This document shows positions 53,527 to 62,170 of a DNA stretch of 64,000 nt, piece after piece. The position numbers and the translations under genes are program-made. How positions within the stretch are numbered: the first letter of the stretch is position 1; the number at the start of each line of letters is the position of its first letter. The DNA comes from Flavobacterium gillisiae. Its GTDB lineage: Bacteria; Bacteroidota; Bacteroidia; Flavobacteriales; Flavobacteriaceae. The notes beneath the pieces were generated by a model. That model made no database searches and had not been told where the DNA came from. It was given only the letters and a program-made list of their open reading frames with translations. The DNA is taken from NCBI RefSeq assembly GCF_900107635.1, contig NZ_FNRD01000008.1:124001-188000 (forward strand), read 5' to 3'.

Positions 53527-53674
53527 GAACTATCTAACCGATAAATAAATCTTTAGCCTTAAAATTTAATTTCACTATCCCGAAAACAATATTGATTTAC
53601 AAGAAAACAGTAACGCAAAACAAAGAATCCTTAATTTATTTCTAAATTAGCCAATGCAATTAACATCCAAACAC

Positions 53675-54220
53675 ATGAAAAATTACTGCAGCTTTTTACT
53701 ATTATTTCTGACCGTTGGCCTTTTTGCGCAAGCAGAAAAACCAACCCGAATTTATTTAGTGCGCCATGCCGAAAAAGTTACAAGCGATCCAAAAGACAGC
53801 AATCCGTTGCTGACCGAGAATGGAAATCAAAGAGCTATTGCGCTTGCTGAAAAATTAGAAAACAAATCATTAAACACAATTTATAGTACAAACTACAAGC
53901 GTACTGAGGCTACCGCAAGACCTACATCTGAAAATCAAAAAAAGGAAATAAAAATATATGATGCGAAAAAATTAACAGCCGCAGCGGCAATGATTCTCAA
54001 GGAAAACGAAGGAAAATGCGCTTTAGTCGTAGGCCATTCTAATACCGTTTTAGAAACGATTGAAGCCTTAGGAGCCAAAAGACCAATACCGACTATCGAA
54101 GATCAAGAGTACGACTATCTTTTCCTGGTTACTATTCACACCAACGGAAAAATAAAAGTAAAAGTGATGCATTACGGCCAAGCGAATTCTAATACGGAAG
54201 GAGCACAAATGATGCATTAA
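53675..54220 (+). CDS. Secreted histidine phosphatase (SixA/PGM-like)
   Basis: 181 aa from ATG at 53675; an ATG at 53654 is an alternative. Signal peptide FLLLFLTVGLFAQA. The phosphatase motif is YLVRHAEKV near residue 30, with the second histidine in LVVGHSNTVLETI. Between them is the YSTNYKRTEATARPTSEN region expected of this family. The protein would act outside the cytoplasm, so a role on secreted phosphates fits better than SixA signalling. The substrate is unknown. Confidence 0.85.
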   Translation: MKNYCSFLLLFLTVGLFAQAEKPTRIYLVRHAEKVTSDPKDSNPLLTENGNQRAIALAEKLENKSLNTIYSTNYKRTEATARPTSENQKKEIKIYDAKKLTAAAAMILKENEGKCALVVGHSNTVLETIEALGAKRPIPTIEDQEYDYLFLVTIHTNGKIKVKVMHYGQANSNTEGAQMMH

Positions 54221-54291
54221 AACAATTGCTAATCGTTAATGGTATTCTAACTCTAAATGGGAGTTTTGAACCCTTCTTTCTAAATAAACCT

Positions 54292-54299
54292 TATATTTG
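54292..54299 (+). promoter_or_regulatory. -7 box for pepT
   Basis: TATATTTG, 22 nt before the pepT ATG, with TTTG at 54265-54268 (spacer 23 nt, longer than usual). Confidence 0.55.
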
Positions 54300-54321
54300 T
54301 ACCTCATTATAAAAATACTTT

Positions 54322-55593
54322 ATGCAACATATTATAGACCGTTTTATCAGTTACGTTACTGTTGACACGGAATCAGATCCCAACTCAGAAACAACTCCAA
54401 GTACAGCAAAACAATGGGTCTTAGCCAATCAATTGGTTGAAGAACTAAAAAAAATAGGAATGCAAGACGTGACTATAGATGACAAATCTTATATCATGGC
54501 GACCTTACCAAGCAATGTAGATCACGACGTTCCTACAATTGGATTTGTATCGCATTTTGACACTACTCCTGATTTTACCGGAGCCAATGTAAAGCCTCAA
54601 ATTATCCCTAATTATGACGGTAAAGACATCGTTTTAAACGCGGAACAAAATATCATTTTATCTCCAAGCTATTTCAAAGATTTATTGCAATACAAAGGGC
54701 AAACCTTAATCACAACTGACGGAACTACTCTTTTAGGTGCTGATGACAAAGCCGGAATTACGGAGATTGTCACAGCAATGGAATTCCTAATTAACAATCC
54801 AGAAATCAAACACGGAAAAATCAGAGTTGGTTTTACACCTGACGAAGAAATTGGTCGTGGAGCGCATCATTTTGATGTAAATAAATTTGGTGCTGATTGG
54901 GCCTACACCATGGACGGAAGTCAAGTAGGAGAATTAGAATACGAAAATTTTAATGCGGCTGGAGCCAAAATTACTTTCAAAGGTAAAAGTGTGCATCCCG
55001 GTTATGCCAAAGGAAAAATGATTAACTCTATGTTAATTGCCAATGATTTTATTACGGCATTGCCTTCAGACGAAACACCTGAGACAACAAAAGGATACGA
55101 AGGTTTTTATCATGTGCACCACTTAACCGGAAGTATCGAAGAAACTGTTGTAGAATTAATAATCAGAGACCACAACAAGATTAAATTCGAAAAACGAAAA
55201 GAAAAAGTTGAAAAGATTGTCCGCAAAATCAATAAGAAATTTGCAAAACAATTTGGCGAAGATGTTGCAATAGCTGAGATCAATGATCAGTATTACAATA
55301 TGAAAGAAAAGGTCGTTCCTGTAAAGTATATTGTTGACATTGCCGAAAAAGCAATGAAGGAATTAGATATTAAACCATTAATCAAACCCATTCGTGGAGG
55401 TACTGATGGCTGTCAATTATCATATATGGGATTGCCATGCCCGAATATTTTTGCTGGTGGACATAATTTTCACGGAAAGTACGAGTACGTACCTGTTGAA
55501 AGTATGCAAAAGGCAGTAAACGTTATTGTAAAAATAGCGGAACTGACTGCAATGCCAGATTATGGGTTGGTTGTTCCAAAGAAAAAGAAATAA
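54322..55593 (+). CDS. pepT: Peptidase T (tripeptide aminopeptidase)
   Basis: 423 aa, M20 family. First metal ligand His in [14 protein letters not shown], bridging Asp in [11 protein letters not shown], catalytic Glu pair in [10 protein letters not shown], and later ligands in [20 protein letters not shown] and [14 protein letters not shown]. The dimerisation domain sits at about 210-320. It cuts the N-terminal residue from tripeptides in the cytoplasm. A strong terminator follows. Confidence 0.96.
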   Translation: MQHIIDRFISYVTVDTESDPNSETTPSTAKQWVLANQLVEELKKIGMQDVTIDDKSYIMATLPSNVDHDVPTIGFVSHFDTTPDFTGANVKPQIIPNYDGKDIVLNAEQNIILSPSYFKDLLQYKGQTLITTDGTTLLGADDKAGITEIVTAMEFLINNPEIKHGKIRVGFTPDEEIGRGAHHFDVNKFGADWAYTMDGSQVGELEYENFNAAGAKITFKGKSVHPGYAKGKMINSMLIANDFITALPSDETPETTKGYEGFYHVHHLTGSIEETVVELIIRDHNKIKFEKRKEKVEKIVRKINKKFAKQFGEDVAIAEINDQYYNMKEKVVPVKYIVDIAEKAMKELDIKPLIKPIRGGTDGCQLSYMGLPCPNIFAGGHNFHGKYEYVPVESMQKAVNVIVKIAELTAMPDYGLVVPKKKK

Positions 55594-55614
55594 TTAATTT
55601 ACGATACTACTTTC

Positions 55615-55648
55615 AAACCCCAAAAAGGCTACAGCTTTTTTGGGGTTT
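55615..55648 (+). terminator. pepT terminator
   Basis: AAACCCCAAAAAGGCT / AGCTTTTTTGGGGTTT stem with a very small loop; the A- and T-rich stem gives termination either way. Confidence 0.85.
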
Positions 55649-55764
55649 GTTCTTTTACACCAAGTTGAAAGTTTATTCTTTTGTAATTCTTTCGGGATAT
55701 TTCTGTGATACTTGATGCGGATATTTGCAATAACAAAAATGAATAACCATTTAAAACAAAAATC

Positions 55765-56226
55765 ATGAAAAGAATTTTTATCGCAATTTTCGCATTAGCA
55801 TTGACCTCTTTAACAGCAGTATCTTGTTCTAGTGATACTGAAACTGTAACAGTACAAGTAGATACAGCAAAACCAGTAGGTGCTTTCACGGTTACGAAAA
55901 CCGGAACTTTGACCGCACAAAACGGCACACCAACAACAGGGAAAATCGAAATTGGTACAGACAGTCAAAATACCACGTTTATCCATTTGGGATCTGATTT
56001 TAAAACAGAACTTGGAACAGGAACAGCAACTGTTTATTTATCAAAAACAGCTGCTTTCACAGCAAGTCCTGGTACTGGAAATCCTGATTTGAAATTAATC
56101 GGAATAGTAGCAGCAAACGGTGAAGCGTATTACAAAGTAAACGGAACAATTCCTGTAGGTTTGGATTACCTAATCATCTGGTGTGGTTCTGCCAACATTC
56201 CTTTTGGAAACGGACAATTAAAGTAA
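55765..56226 (+). CDS. DM13-domain lipoprotein
   Basis: 153 aa. Signal peptide with lipobox TAVSCS (Cys at 21). The rest is a DM13 domain: GTLTAQNGTPTTGKIEIG, LHSDF-like LGSDFKTELGTG, and the closing LDYLIIWCGSANIPFGNGQL with the conserved Trp-Cys. DM13 is proposed to take part in electron transfer or redox chemistry through this cysteine. The gene starts a run with a beta-barrel-like protein 72 nt on and a two-component system. Confidence 0.86.
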   Translation: MKRIFIAIFALALTSLTAVSCSSDTETVTVQVDTAKPVGAFTVTKTGTLTAQNGTPTTGKIEIGTDSQNTTFIHLGSDFKTELGTGTATVYLSKTAAFTASPGTGNPDLKLIGIVAANGEAYYKVNGTIPVGLDYLIIWCGSANIPFGNGQLK

Positions 56227-56298
56227 TAATTTAGTTTTTCTGAAGCAAAAGGCATTGGTATTTTACCGATGTCTTTTGTTTTTAAACACAGCAACAAA

Positions 56299-57156
56299 AT
56301 GAAAAAATATATTTATACCTTCTTGACGATAGCTTTATACCTACCTACGAGCACGATCGCACAAAGCGGCTGGACGAAAGCAAAAGACACTTATTTTTTA
56401 AAATTAGACTATAGTACTTATACCTCATCTGATTTTAGAAACAACAACGGAAACAGTTTAAAAACCAGTGAGTTTTCACAAAATGCAGTTTCGTTCTATG
56501 GCGAATATGGCATTACAGATCGTTTGACTGCCATTACTTTTATCCCGCTCTACAAACAAAATGGTTACGAAACCACTAATAAAGTGAGCGGTTTTGGTGA
56601 TATAAAATTGGAATTGAAATATGCCTTATTACAAAAGTCTTTCCCGCTTTCTATTTCGATTGCACCAGAATTACCTACCGGAAAAAAAGATAATTTTGCT
56701 ACTAATAAAAACAATCCTTTGGAGAAAATTAACCTTCCATCGGGTGATGGCGAATTTAATGTATGGACCACCTTGGCGATTTCTCATTCTTTCGCACCTT
56801 TAAAATTGTATGCTAGTGCTTATAGTGCTTTTAATTATCGAACAAAATATAAGGAACGTAATTTTCAAAACCAATACCAAGCCGGTATTGAGGTGGGCTA
56901 TCAGTTTTTTGACAAATTATGGATCAACTCCAAAGTATCTATTTTGACTGGTGTGGGAGCGAAACCTGAAACAGCCGATTTTATTAGAGGTGACGGAACA
57001 AGTTACACCGGCGTTTCTGTAGGCGGAATGTATGAATTGGGACAGAATTTTGGAATCACAGCACAATATTTCAATTCCAATAGTGCCATCGTCAAAGCGC
57101 AAAACATTTATGCAAACAACATTTTCTCGGTGGGAATTGTATATCAGAAGAAATAA
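56299..57156 (+). CDS. Outer-membrane beta-barrel-like protein
   Basis: 285 aa from ATG at 56299; the frame is open to 56269 but the signal peptide (YIYTFLTIALYLPTSTIAQ) starts here. Strand-rich mature part with YFLKLDYSTYTSSDF, AVSFYGEYGITDRLTAITFIP, FGDIKLELKYALLQ and a final IFSVGIVYQKK. It resembles phenol-degradation-type (MetA-like) outer-membrane channels. The function is unknown. It is 72 nt after the DM13 gene and 58 nt before the response regulator. Confidence 0.8.
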   Translation: MKKYIYTFLTIALYLPTSTIAQSGWTKAKDTYFLKLDYSTYTSSDFRNNNGNSLKTSEFSQNAVSFYGEYGITDRLTAITFIPLYKQNGYETTNKVSGFGDIKLELKYALLQKSFPLSISIAPELPTGKKDNFATNKNNPLEKINLPSGDGEFNVWTTLAISHSFAPLKLYASAYSAFNYRTKYKERNFQNQYQAGIEVGYQFFDKLWINSKVSILTGVGAKPETADFIRGDGTSYTGVSVGGMYELGQNFGITAQYFNSNSAIVKAQNIYANNIFSVGIVYQKK

Positions 57157-57214
57157 CTTTCCTTTTCGACCCTAAACCTTTATATTTACAAATACTACAA
57201 AAAAATAGTAGATT

Positions 57215-57916
57215 ATGAAGAATATTTTGATGATCGAAGATGATCCCTCTATTGTCGAGCTTGCCACGATTCACCTTAAAGACATTCATTGTACGGTGAG
57301 GAAAGCGCACACCGGTTTTGAAGGGCTTCATCTCGCTACAACCAATAGTTATGATGTGATAATCCTAGACATCATGCTACCCGATATTGATGGAATCGAA
57401 ATCTGCAAACGCCTACGAGCCGACAAAATCAAAAGTCCCATTATGATGCTCACCGCACGTACCGAGGAAATTGACAAAATAATCGGTCTCGAAACAGGTG
57501 CCGATGATTACCTAACAAAACCCTTTAGCATAAGAGAATTTATCGCCCGCATAAAAGCATTAATACGCCGTAGCGAGATCAATCATATTGACAAAGAGGC
57601 ATTAGATGAAATACTGCAATGTGATAAATTACAACTAAATACGCTAAAGCGAAAGGTAACTCTAGATCAATTAAAGATTGAACTCACGCCAAAAGAGTTT
57701 GATTTACTATACTTATTCATGTCAAATCCTGGAATAAGTTACTCTCGAGAAACATTGCTAAATCTTGTTTGGGGATATGAATTTTCAGGATATGAACATA
57801 CCGTAAACTCACATATTAACCGCTTACGAACTAAAATCGAATCTAATTTAACGAACCCAAAATACATTCTAACCACTTGGGGAATAGGGTACCGATTTAC
57901 AGATGAAATAAAATAA
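57215..57916 (+). CDS. OmpR-family response regulator
   Basis: 233 aa. Receiver with D9-D10 and phosphoacceptor D52 (VIILDIMLPDIDG), and the TKPFSIREF lysine. The C-terminal winged helix has LKIELTPKEFDLLYLFMSNP and YEHTVNSHINRLRTKIE. It ends 2 nt before the histidine kinase gene, so the two form a pair. The DM13 and beta-barrel genes just upstream are plausible targets. Confidence 0.95.
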   Translation: MKNILMIEDDPSIVELATIHLKDIHCTVRKAHTGFEGLHLATTNSYDVIILDIMLPDIDGIEICKRLRADKIKSPIMMLTARTEEIDKIIGLETGADDYLTKPFSIREFIARIKALIRRSEINHIDKEALDEILQCDKLQLNTLKRKVTLDQLKIELTPKEFDLLYLFMSNPGISYSRETLLNLVWGYEFSGYEHTVNSHINRLRTKIESNLTNPKYILTTWGIGYRFTDEIK

Positions 57917-57918
57917 TT

Positions 57919-59385
57919 ATGGGACTGAAAAAATTCAACAGCTTATTTTGGAAAATATCTTTGGTTTTCTTCATCTTGCTTGCCATAGTAGGGGCGTCAC
58001 ATGTCTACATAAGCTACAAATATTCGACAGAATACTTAGACGAAGTCAATCAACAATTAAACCATAATACGGCCAAAAACATCATTGAGAACTCTACCCC
58101 GTTTTACAACGGAGAAGTGATTAAACCTGCTCTAAATGAGATGTTTCATCACGTTAAAGCTATAAACCCTAATCTAGAAGTGTACTTGGTTGACCCAAAA
58201 GGAGCAATCATCTCCTATTATCCTCCAGAGAAAAAATTACTAACTAATACAATTAGTTTACTCCCCATAAAAGAATTTATTGAGGATAAATCAAATAGTT
58301 TCATCAAAGGAGACGATCCCTTAAACCCAGCAACGAAAAAGGTTTTTTCAGCATATCCCTTAACGATGAATAATATGCTATATGCTTATATATACGTAGT
58401 TTTAAATGGCGAAAAACAAAAAGCAGAATCCGACAACTTGTTCACAAGCTACCTATTGCAAATAAGCTATAGAACGATGGGAATCACCTTATTCTTTACT
58501 TTTTTGATTGGTCTATTTATCATTCGAACAATTACTAAAAACTATACTAGAATGCTCCAAGTCATGCAACAATTTAGACAAGGAGATCTAACTTCCAGAA
58601 TAGACTTAAACACTGTAGGTAGCGAAAAACAATTAGCACAGATGTTTAATGAAATGGCTGATATTCTAACTACAAACATTGACAAACTTAAAGAGGTAGA
58701 AAATTTAAGACGGGAGCTTATCGCCAATGTTTCTCACGATTTACGAACTCCGATCGCCATCATTAGAGGCTATCTAGAAACCCTACAAATTAAAGAAAAA
58801 ACCATCACCGATGAAGAACGAAAACGCTACATTGACATGGTGAGTCAGAGTTCAGAAAAATTAGAGAAATTAGTCCACGAACTTTTTGAGCTATCAAAAT
58901 TAGAAGCCAACCAAATTCGTCCTAACAAGGAAGCCTTTATCATTAGCGAACTAGTGAATGATATTAGCTCAAAATACCATCTTATTGCGCACAATAAAAA
59001 GATTACTATTGACACCTTTTTATCGAAAGAATTAGCACCCGTATTTGCTGATATTTCTTTGATTGAAAGAGTGATTCAAAACTTATTAGACAACGCAATA
59101 AAATTTACTCCCGAAAATGGTTACATCAGTATCACGACAGAAAAATGCCTTAACAACACAGTAAAAATAACTATTACTGACAATGGCATAGGAATTCCAG
59201 AGAAAGATAGAGAGCGCATTTTTGCCCGATATTACCGCGCCAATAATTACACTGACTTAAAAAATAGCACTGGACTAGGATTAGCCATTGCCAAAAAGAT
59301 ACTAGATTTACACGATTCAACCTTAGATTTAATAAGCACCGAAGACAAAGGAAGTTCGTTTGTTTTCAAACTCAAATGCAGCTAA
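57919..59385 (+). CDS. HAMP-containing sensor histidine kinase
   Basis: 488 aa. Two membrane segments (about 11-29 and 177-197) frame a sensor domain of about 150 residues. The HAMP domain follows at about 198-250 (QVMQQFRQGDLTSRIDLN). The H box is ELIANVSHDLRTPIAIIRGY (H near 273), N box RVIQNLLDNAIKFTP, then ITDNGIGIPEKDRERIF and NSTGLGLAIAKKIL. Its stop is followed by a perfect terminator. Confidence 0.95.
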   Translation: MGLKKFNSLFWKISLVFFILLAIVGASHVYISYKYSTEYLDEVNQQLNHNTAKNIIENSTPFYNGEVIKPALNEMFHHVKAINPNLEVYLVDPKGAIISYYPPEKKLLTNTISLLPIKEFIEDKSNSFIKGDDPLNPATKKVFSAYPLTMNNMLYAYIYVVLNGEKQKAESDNLFTSYLLQISYRTMGITLFFTFLIGLFIIRTITKNYTRMLQVMQQFRQGDLTSRIDLNTVGSEKQLAQMFNEMADILTTNIDKLKEVENLRRELIANVSHDLRTPIAIIRGYLETLQIKEKTITDEERKRYIDMVSQSSEKLEKLVHELFELSKLEANQIRPNKEAFIISELVNDISSKYHLIAHNKKITIDTFLSKELAPVFADISLIERVIQNLLDNAIKFTPENGYISITTEKCLNNTVKITITDNGIGIPEKDRERIFARYYRANNYTDLKNSTGLGLAIAKKILDLHDSTLDLISTEDKGSSFVFKLKCS

Positions 59386-59391
59386 AAAAAA

Positions 59392-59415
59392 AGACCGATG
59401 CAAATGCATCGGTCT
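59392..59415. terminator. Terminator between kinase gene and yajC
   Basis: Perfect 10-bp stem AGACCGATGC / GCATCGGTCT with an AAAT loop and A/T runs on both sides; serves both converging transcripts. Confidence 0.93.
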
Positions 59416-59438
59416 CTTTTACTTCTTTAAAAAAAAGA

Positions 59439-59711
59439 TTATTTTTTAGCAAGTGTCGCGCTCATTTCCATAGAAATTGCAGAACGCTCCATTTTTAATT
59501 TTCCAGACATTGTTTCAATTACAACTGTAGTCTCTGCAAGCTCTGAAACTTTACCGTGAAGTCCACTTTTAGTGATGACTTTATCGCCAACTTTTAAAGC
59601 GCTTTCAAATTCTTTTTCGTTCTTAGCTTTTTTCTGTTGTGGTCTGATCATAAAGAAATAGATCACTACAAACATTAATAAGAAAGGTGCAAATTGAGTT
59701 AACTGTTCCAT
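59439..59711 (-). CDS. yajC: Preprotein translocase subunit YajC
   Basis: 90 aa. One membrane segment (FAPFLLMFVVIYFFMI) followed by the YajC pattern RPQQKKAKNEKEFESALKVG, then VITKSGLHGKVSELAETTVV. It is an accessory part of the SecDF complex. It is 32 nt downstream of nusB on the same strand, so it is probably co-transcribed with it. Confidence 0.95.
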   Translation of the reverse strand: MEQLTQFAPFLLMFVVIYFFMIRPQQKKAKNEKEFESALKVGDKVITKSGLHGKVSELAETTVVIETMSGKLKMERSAISMEMSATLAKK

Positions 59712-59743
59712 AATTTTTAATTCTTTTTTTTTTATTATTAGTG

Positions 59744-60688
59744 TTACATTAAACCGCGACCGGTTTTATTTAATTTTTTACTGACTTCTAGTTCTTTAAC
59801 TAAATTATCTAGAATTCCGTTGATAAAAATACTACTTTTTGGTGTAGAATACTCCTTAGCTAGTTCTAAATATTCATTTAGCGTCACTTTTACTGGAATT
59901 GAAGGGAATTTTAAAAACTCACAAATAGCCATTTTAAGGATAATAGTGTCTACCTCAGCAATCCTATCACTATCCCAGTTTGGAGTTTTGTCAACAAACT
60001 CTTTTGCAAGCTCTGCTTCATTCAAAATTGTTTTTCTAAACAAGTCTTTAACGAAAGCCTTATCCTCACTATCCTTGTATACTTTAGGCACGCTAAAGTT
60101 ATCATCCATAATAGGTTTCATCGCCTTTAACTGCTTAATTATTTGAGTGTTTACCAATGGTATATCATCAATCCAAGTCAGTTTATCGTCTTCCAAGTAT
60201 TCGTACAATTTTTCATTTGGTACAATTACTTCCATAAACAAATCTACAATAAGCTGTTTGTCTTCTTCGAAAGAAGATGCTGCGTTATTCATGTAATCTG
60301 TATAAAACTTACTTGCTTTGATAGCGTTGAGCAACAACAAAATATAATCGTCATTCAAAGTCCAAGCGTCAATCTTACGCGTTTCCATAGCGATGCTAAG
60401 AGAATTGTTTTCGGCAAGAATTTGAAAGATGCTGTTCTTAATAAATTTTTCGTTGGGTTTACGCTCCTCAGGAGTTGCAAGATGCTTAAGACTTGATTTA
60501 TGTAAAAATTCTGATTCTTTTTTACATATTTCCGATAAGGAAGAAATCATTGTAAGGTATAAATCTTGAATGTTGTCGATACTATAAAAAAGGAATTTCT
60601 CTTCTTTTTCTAGATTATCAGAACCGTTTTGATGCATTGCATAAATGGACTGCATGACTTTAACGCGAATGTGTCTTCTATTTACCAC
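59744..60688 (-). CDS. nusB: Transcription antitermination factor NusB (long form)
   Basis: 314 aa, more than twice E. coli NusB (139). The first residues MVNRRHIRVKVMQSIYAM match NusB's helical start. The classic NusB domain also appears at the C-terminal end (AKEFVDKTPNWDSDRIAEVD, ILKMAICEFLKFPSIPVKVT, INGILDNLVKELE). The middle (about 60-200) is an extra helical region usual in Bacteroidetes. The start is GTG. The protein supports rRNA antitermination. Confidence 0.92.
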   Translation of the reverse strand: MVNRRHIRVKVMQSIYAMHQNGSDNLEKEEKFLFYSIDNIQDLYLTMISSLSEICKKESEFLHKSSLKHLATPEERKPNEKFIKNSIFQILAENNSLSIAMETRKIDAWTLNDDYILLLLNAIKASKFYTDYMNNAASSFEEDKQLIVDLFMEVIVPNEKLYEYLEDDKLTWIDDIPLVNTQIIKQLKAMKPIMDDNFSVPKVYKDSEDKAFVKDLFRKTILNEAELAKEFVDKTPNWDSDRIAEVDTIILKMAICEFLKFPSIPVKVTLNEYLELAKEYSTPKSSIFINGILDNLVKELEVSKKLNKTGRGLM

Positions 60689-60717
60689 CTTGTAAGAACT
60701 TTTATTAAATTAGTTTG

Positions 60718-60725
60718 CAAAAATA
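60718..60725 (-). promoter_or_regulatory. -7 box for nusB
   Basis: Minus strand TATTTTTG, 29 nt before the GTG start. Confidence 0.55.
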
Positions 60726-60803
60726 AGCATTTCCTTTTTCAAAATAAAATTAAAACATCAAATAAAGATTTTGCTGCTAATTTTGTTTCGTTTATACTAA
60801 AAA

Positions 60804-60840
60804 AGTCACAGTTTTCAATGCTATCCTGAAAACTGTGACT
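60804..60840 (-). terminator. Terminator after the dehydrogenase gene
   Basis: Perfect 13-bp stem AGTCACAGTTTTC / GAAAACTGTGACT with an 11-nt loop; on the minus strand it is followed by TTTT. Confidence 0.9.
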
Positions 60841-60861
60841 CTTAACTTATTAAAAAATAAA

Positions 60862-61968
60862 TTACTTTTTACTGTTCTCTATTTTTCTTTGATCGATGCG
60901 GTTTTGAGCAATGGTAAGCGCCGCATGATGCGTCGTAATTCCATTAGCAACAGCATAATCAATAATTTCTAAGGTTGTATTGTAGATATTCTCTGTTTTA
61001 CGCATGATTTCTTCTTTACCATAATGCGCTAATTCAGCATAAACATTAATGATTCCACCAGCATTAATCAAGAAATCAGGAGCATATAAAATACCGCGCT
61101 CTTGCAAAATTGCACCATGAACATCTTCGTTTGCTAATTGATTGTTAGCAGCGCCAGCAATTACTTTTGCTTTTATTTTGTGAACCGTAGCGTCATTAAT
61201 AGTTGCTCCCATCGCACAAGGCGCGTAGATATCTACATCTGCCGTGTATAAATCAGCTCCAGTATAAATAGTAGCGTTATATTTAGTTCCTACTTCATAT
61301 AGCTTTTCTTCATTGATATCAGCAATCGTAACAATGGCTCCTTCTTTAGTTAGATAATCCACCAAAGTTTCACCCACGTGACCAATTCCTTGAACCAATA
61401 CCTTCTTTCCAGCAAGAGAATCTGATCCAAATTTACTTTTTGCAGCCGCTTTCATTCCCATGTACACTCCATAAGCAGTAACGGGCGATGGATTTCCCGC
61501 TCCTCCTCTTTCTTCAGAAATTCCAGTAACATAAGGAGTAACGTCGCGAACGATATCCATATCTCTAGTTTCCATTCCTACATCTTCTGCAGTAATATAT
61601 CTTCCGCTTAAACCATGTACAAATTCACCAAACTTACGCATCAATTCAGGTGTTTTCTGAGTTTTGGCATCGCCCATAATAACGGCTTTTCCTCCTCCAA
61701 TATTCAGTCCTGTAATTGCTGCCTTAAAAGTCATTCCACGCGAAAGACGCAATACGTCATTTAATGCTTCCCACTCATTAGCATAATTAAACATGCGGGT
61801 TCCTCCCAAAGCTGGTCCCATAACCGAATTATGAATACCAATAATTGCTTTTAAACCCGTATCTTTGTCGTTGCAAAATACAATCTGTTCGTGATCATCA
61901 AATGATAATTGTCCAAAAACGGGATCCATTTTTTGAAGTTCCTTTCCTGTTGTGAAAGTTGCATCCAT
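60862..61968 (-). CDS. Leucine-type amino acid dehydrogenase
   Basis: 368 aa, the octameric Leu/Val/Phe dehydrogenase length. Substrate-site lysine region GMTFKAAITGLNIGGGKAVI and GGTRMFNYANEWEAL, then the Rossmann motif VLVQGIGHVGETLVDYL. The sequence ends in HHAALTIAQNRIDQRKI. The enzyme deaminates branched-chain amino acids with NAD. Leucine versus valine cannot be resolved. It has a leader of about 50 nt and a strong terminator, so it is monocistronic. Confidence 0.92.
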   Translation of the reverse strand: MDATFTTGKELQKMDPVFGQLSFDDHEQIVFCNDKDTGLKAIIGIHNSVMGPALGGTRMFNYANEWEALNDVLRLSRGMTFKAAITGLNIGGGKAVIMGDAKTQKTPELMRKFGEFVHGLSGRYITAEDVGMETRDMDIVRDVTPYVTGISEERGGAGNPSPVTAYGVYMGMKAAAKSKFGSDSLAGKKVLVQGIGHVGETLVDYLTKEGAIVTIADINEEKLYEVGTKYNATIYTGADLYTADVDIYAPCAMGATINDATVHKIKAKVIAGAANNQLANEDVHGAILQERGILYAPDFLINAGGIINVYAELAHYGKEEIMRKTENIYNTTLEIIDYAVANGITTHHAALTIAQNRIDQRKIENSKK

Positions 61969-62018
61969 AGTATTAATTTTTATAGTGATAAAATTATGAA
62001 TTTGTCAAAAAGACAAGT

Positions 62019-62026
62019 CAAAATTA
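62019..62026 (-). promoter_or_regulatory. -7 box for the dehydrogenase gene
   Basis: Minus strand TAATTTTG, about 50 nt before the start codon. Confidence 0.5.
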
Positions 62027-62170
62027 CACAAAAAATGAATATCTATCGATATTTTTAATAAAATTTACCAATTCAACAATTCAAGGCTGTAAAAGCAAAA
62101 TTGAAAATTAGTGGAAAATTAAAAAAAATCATAAAATTAAAACGATTACAATACAGAATATCTTAAAAAA

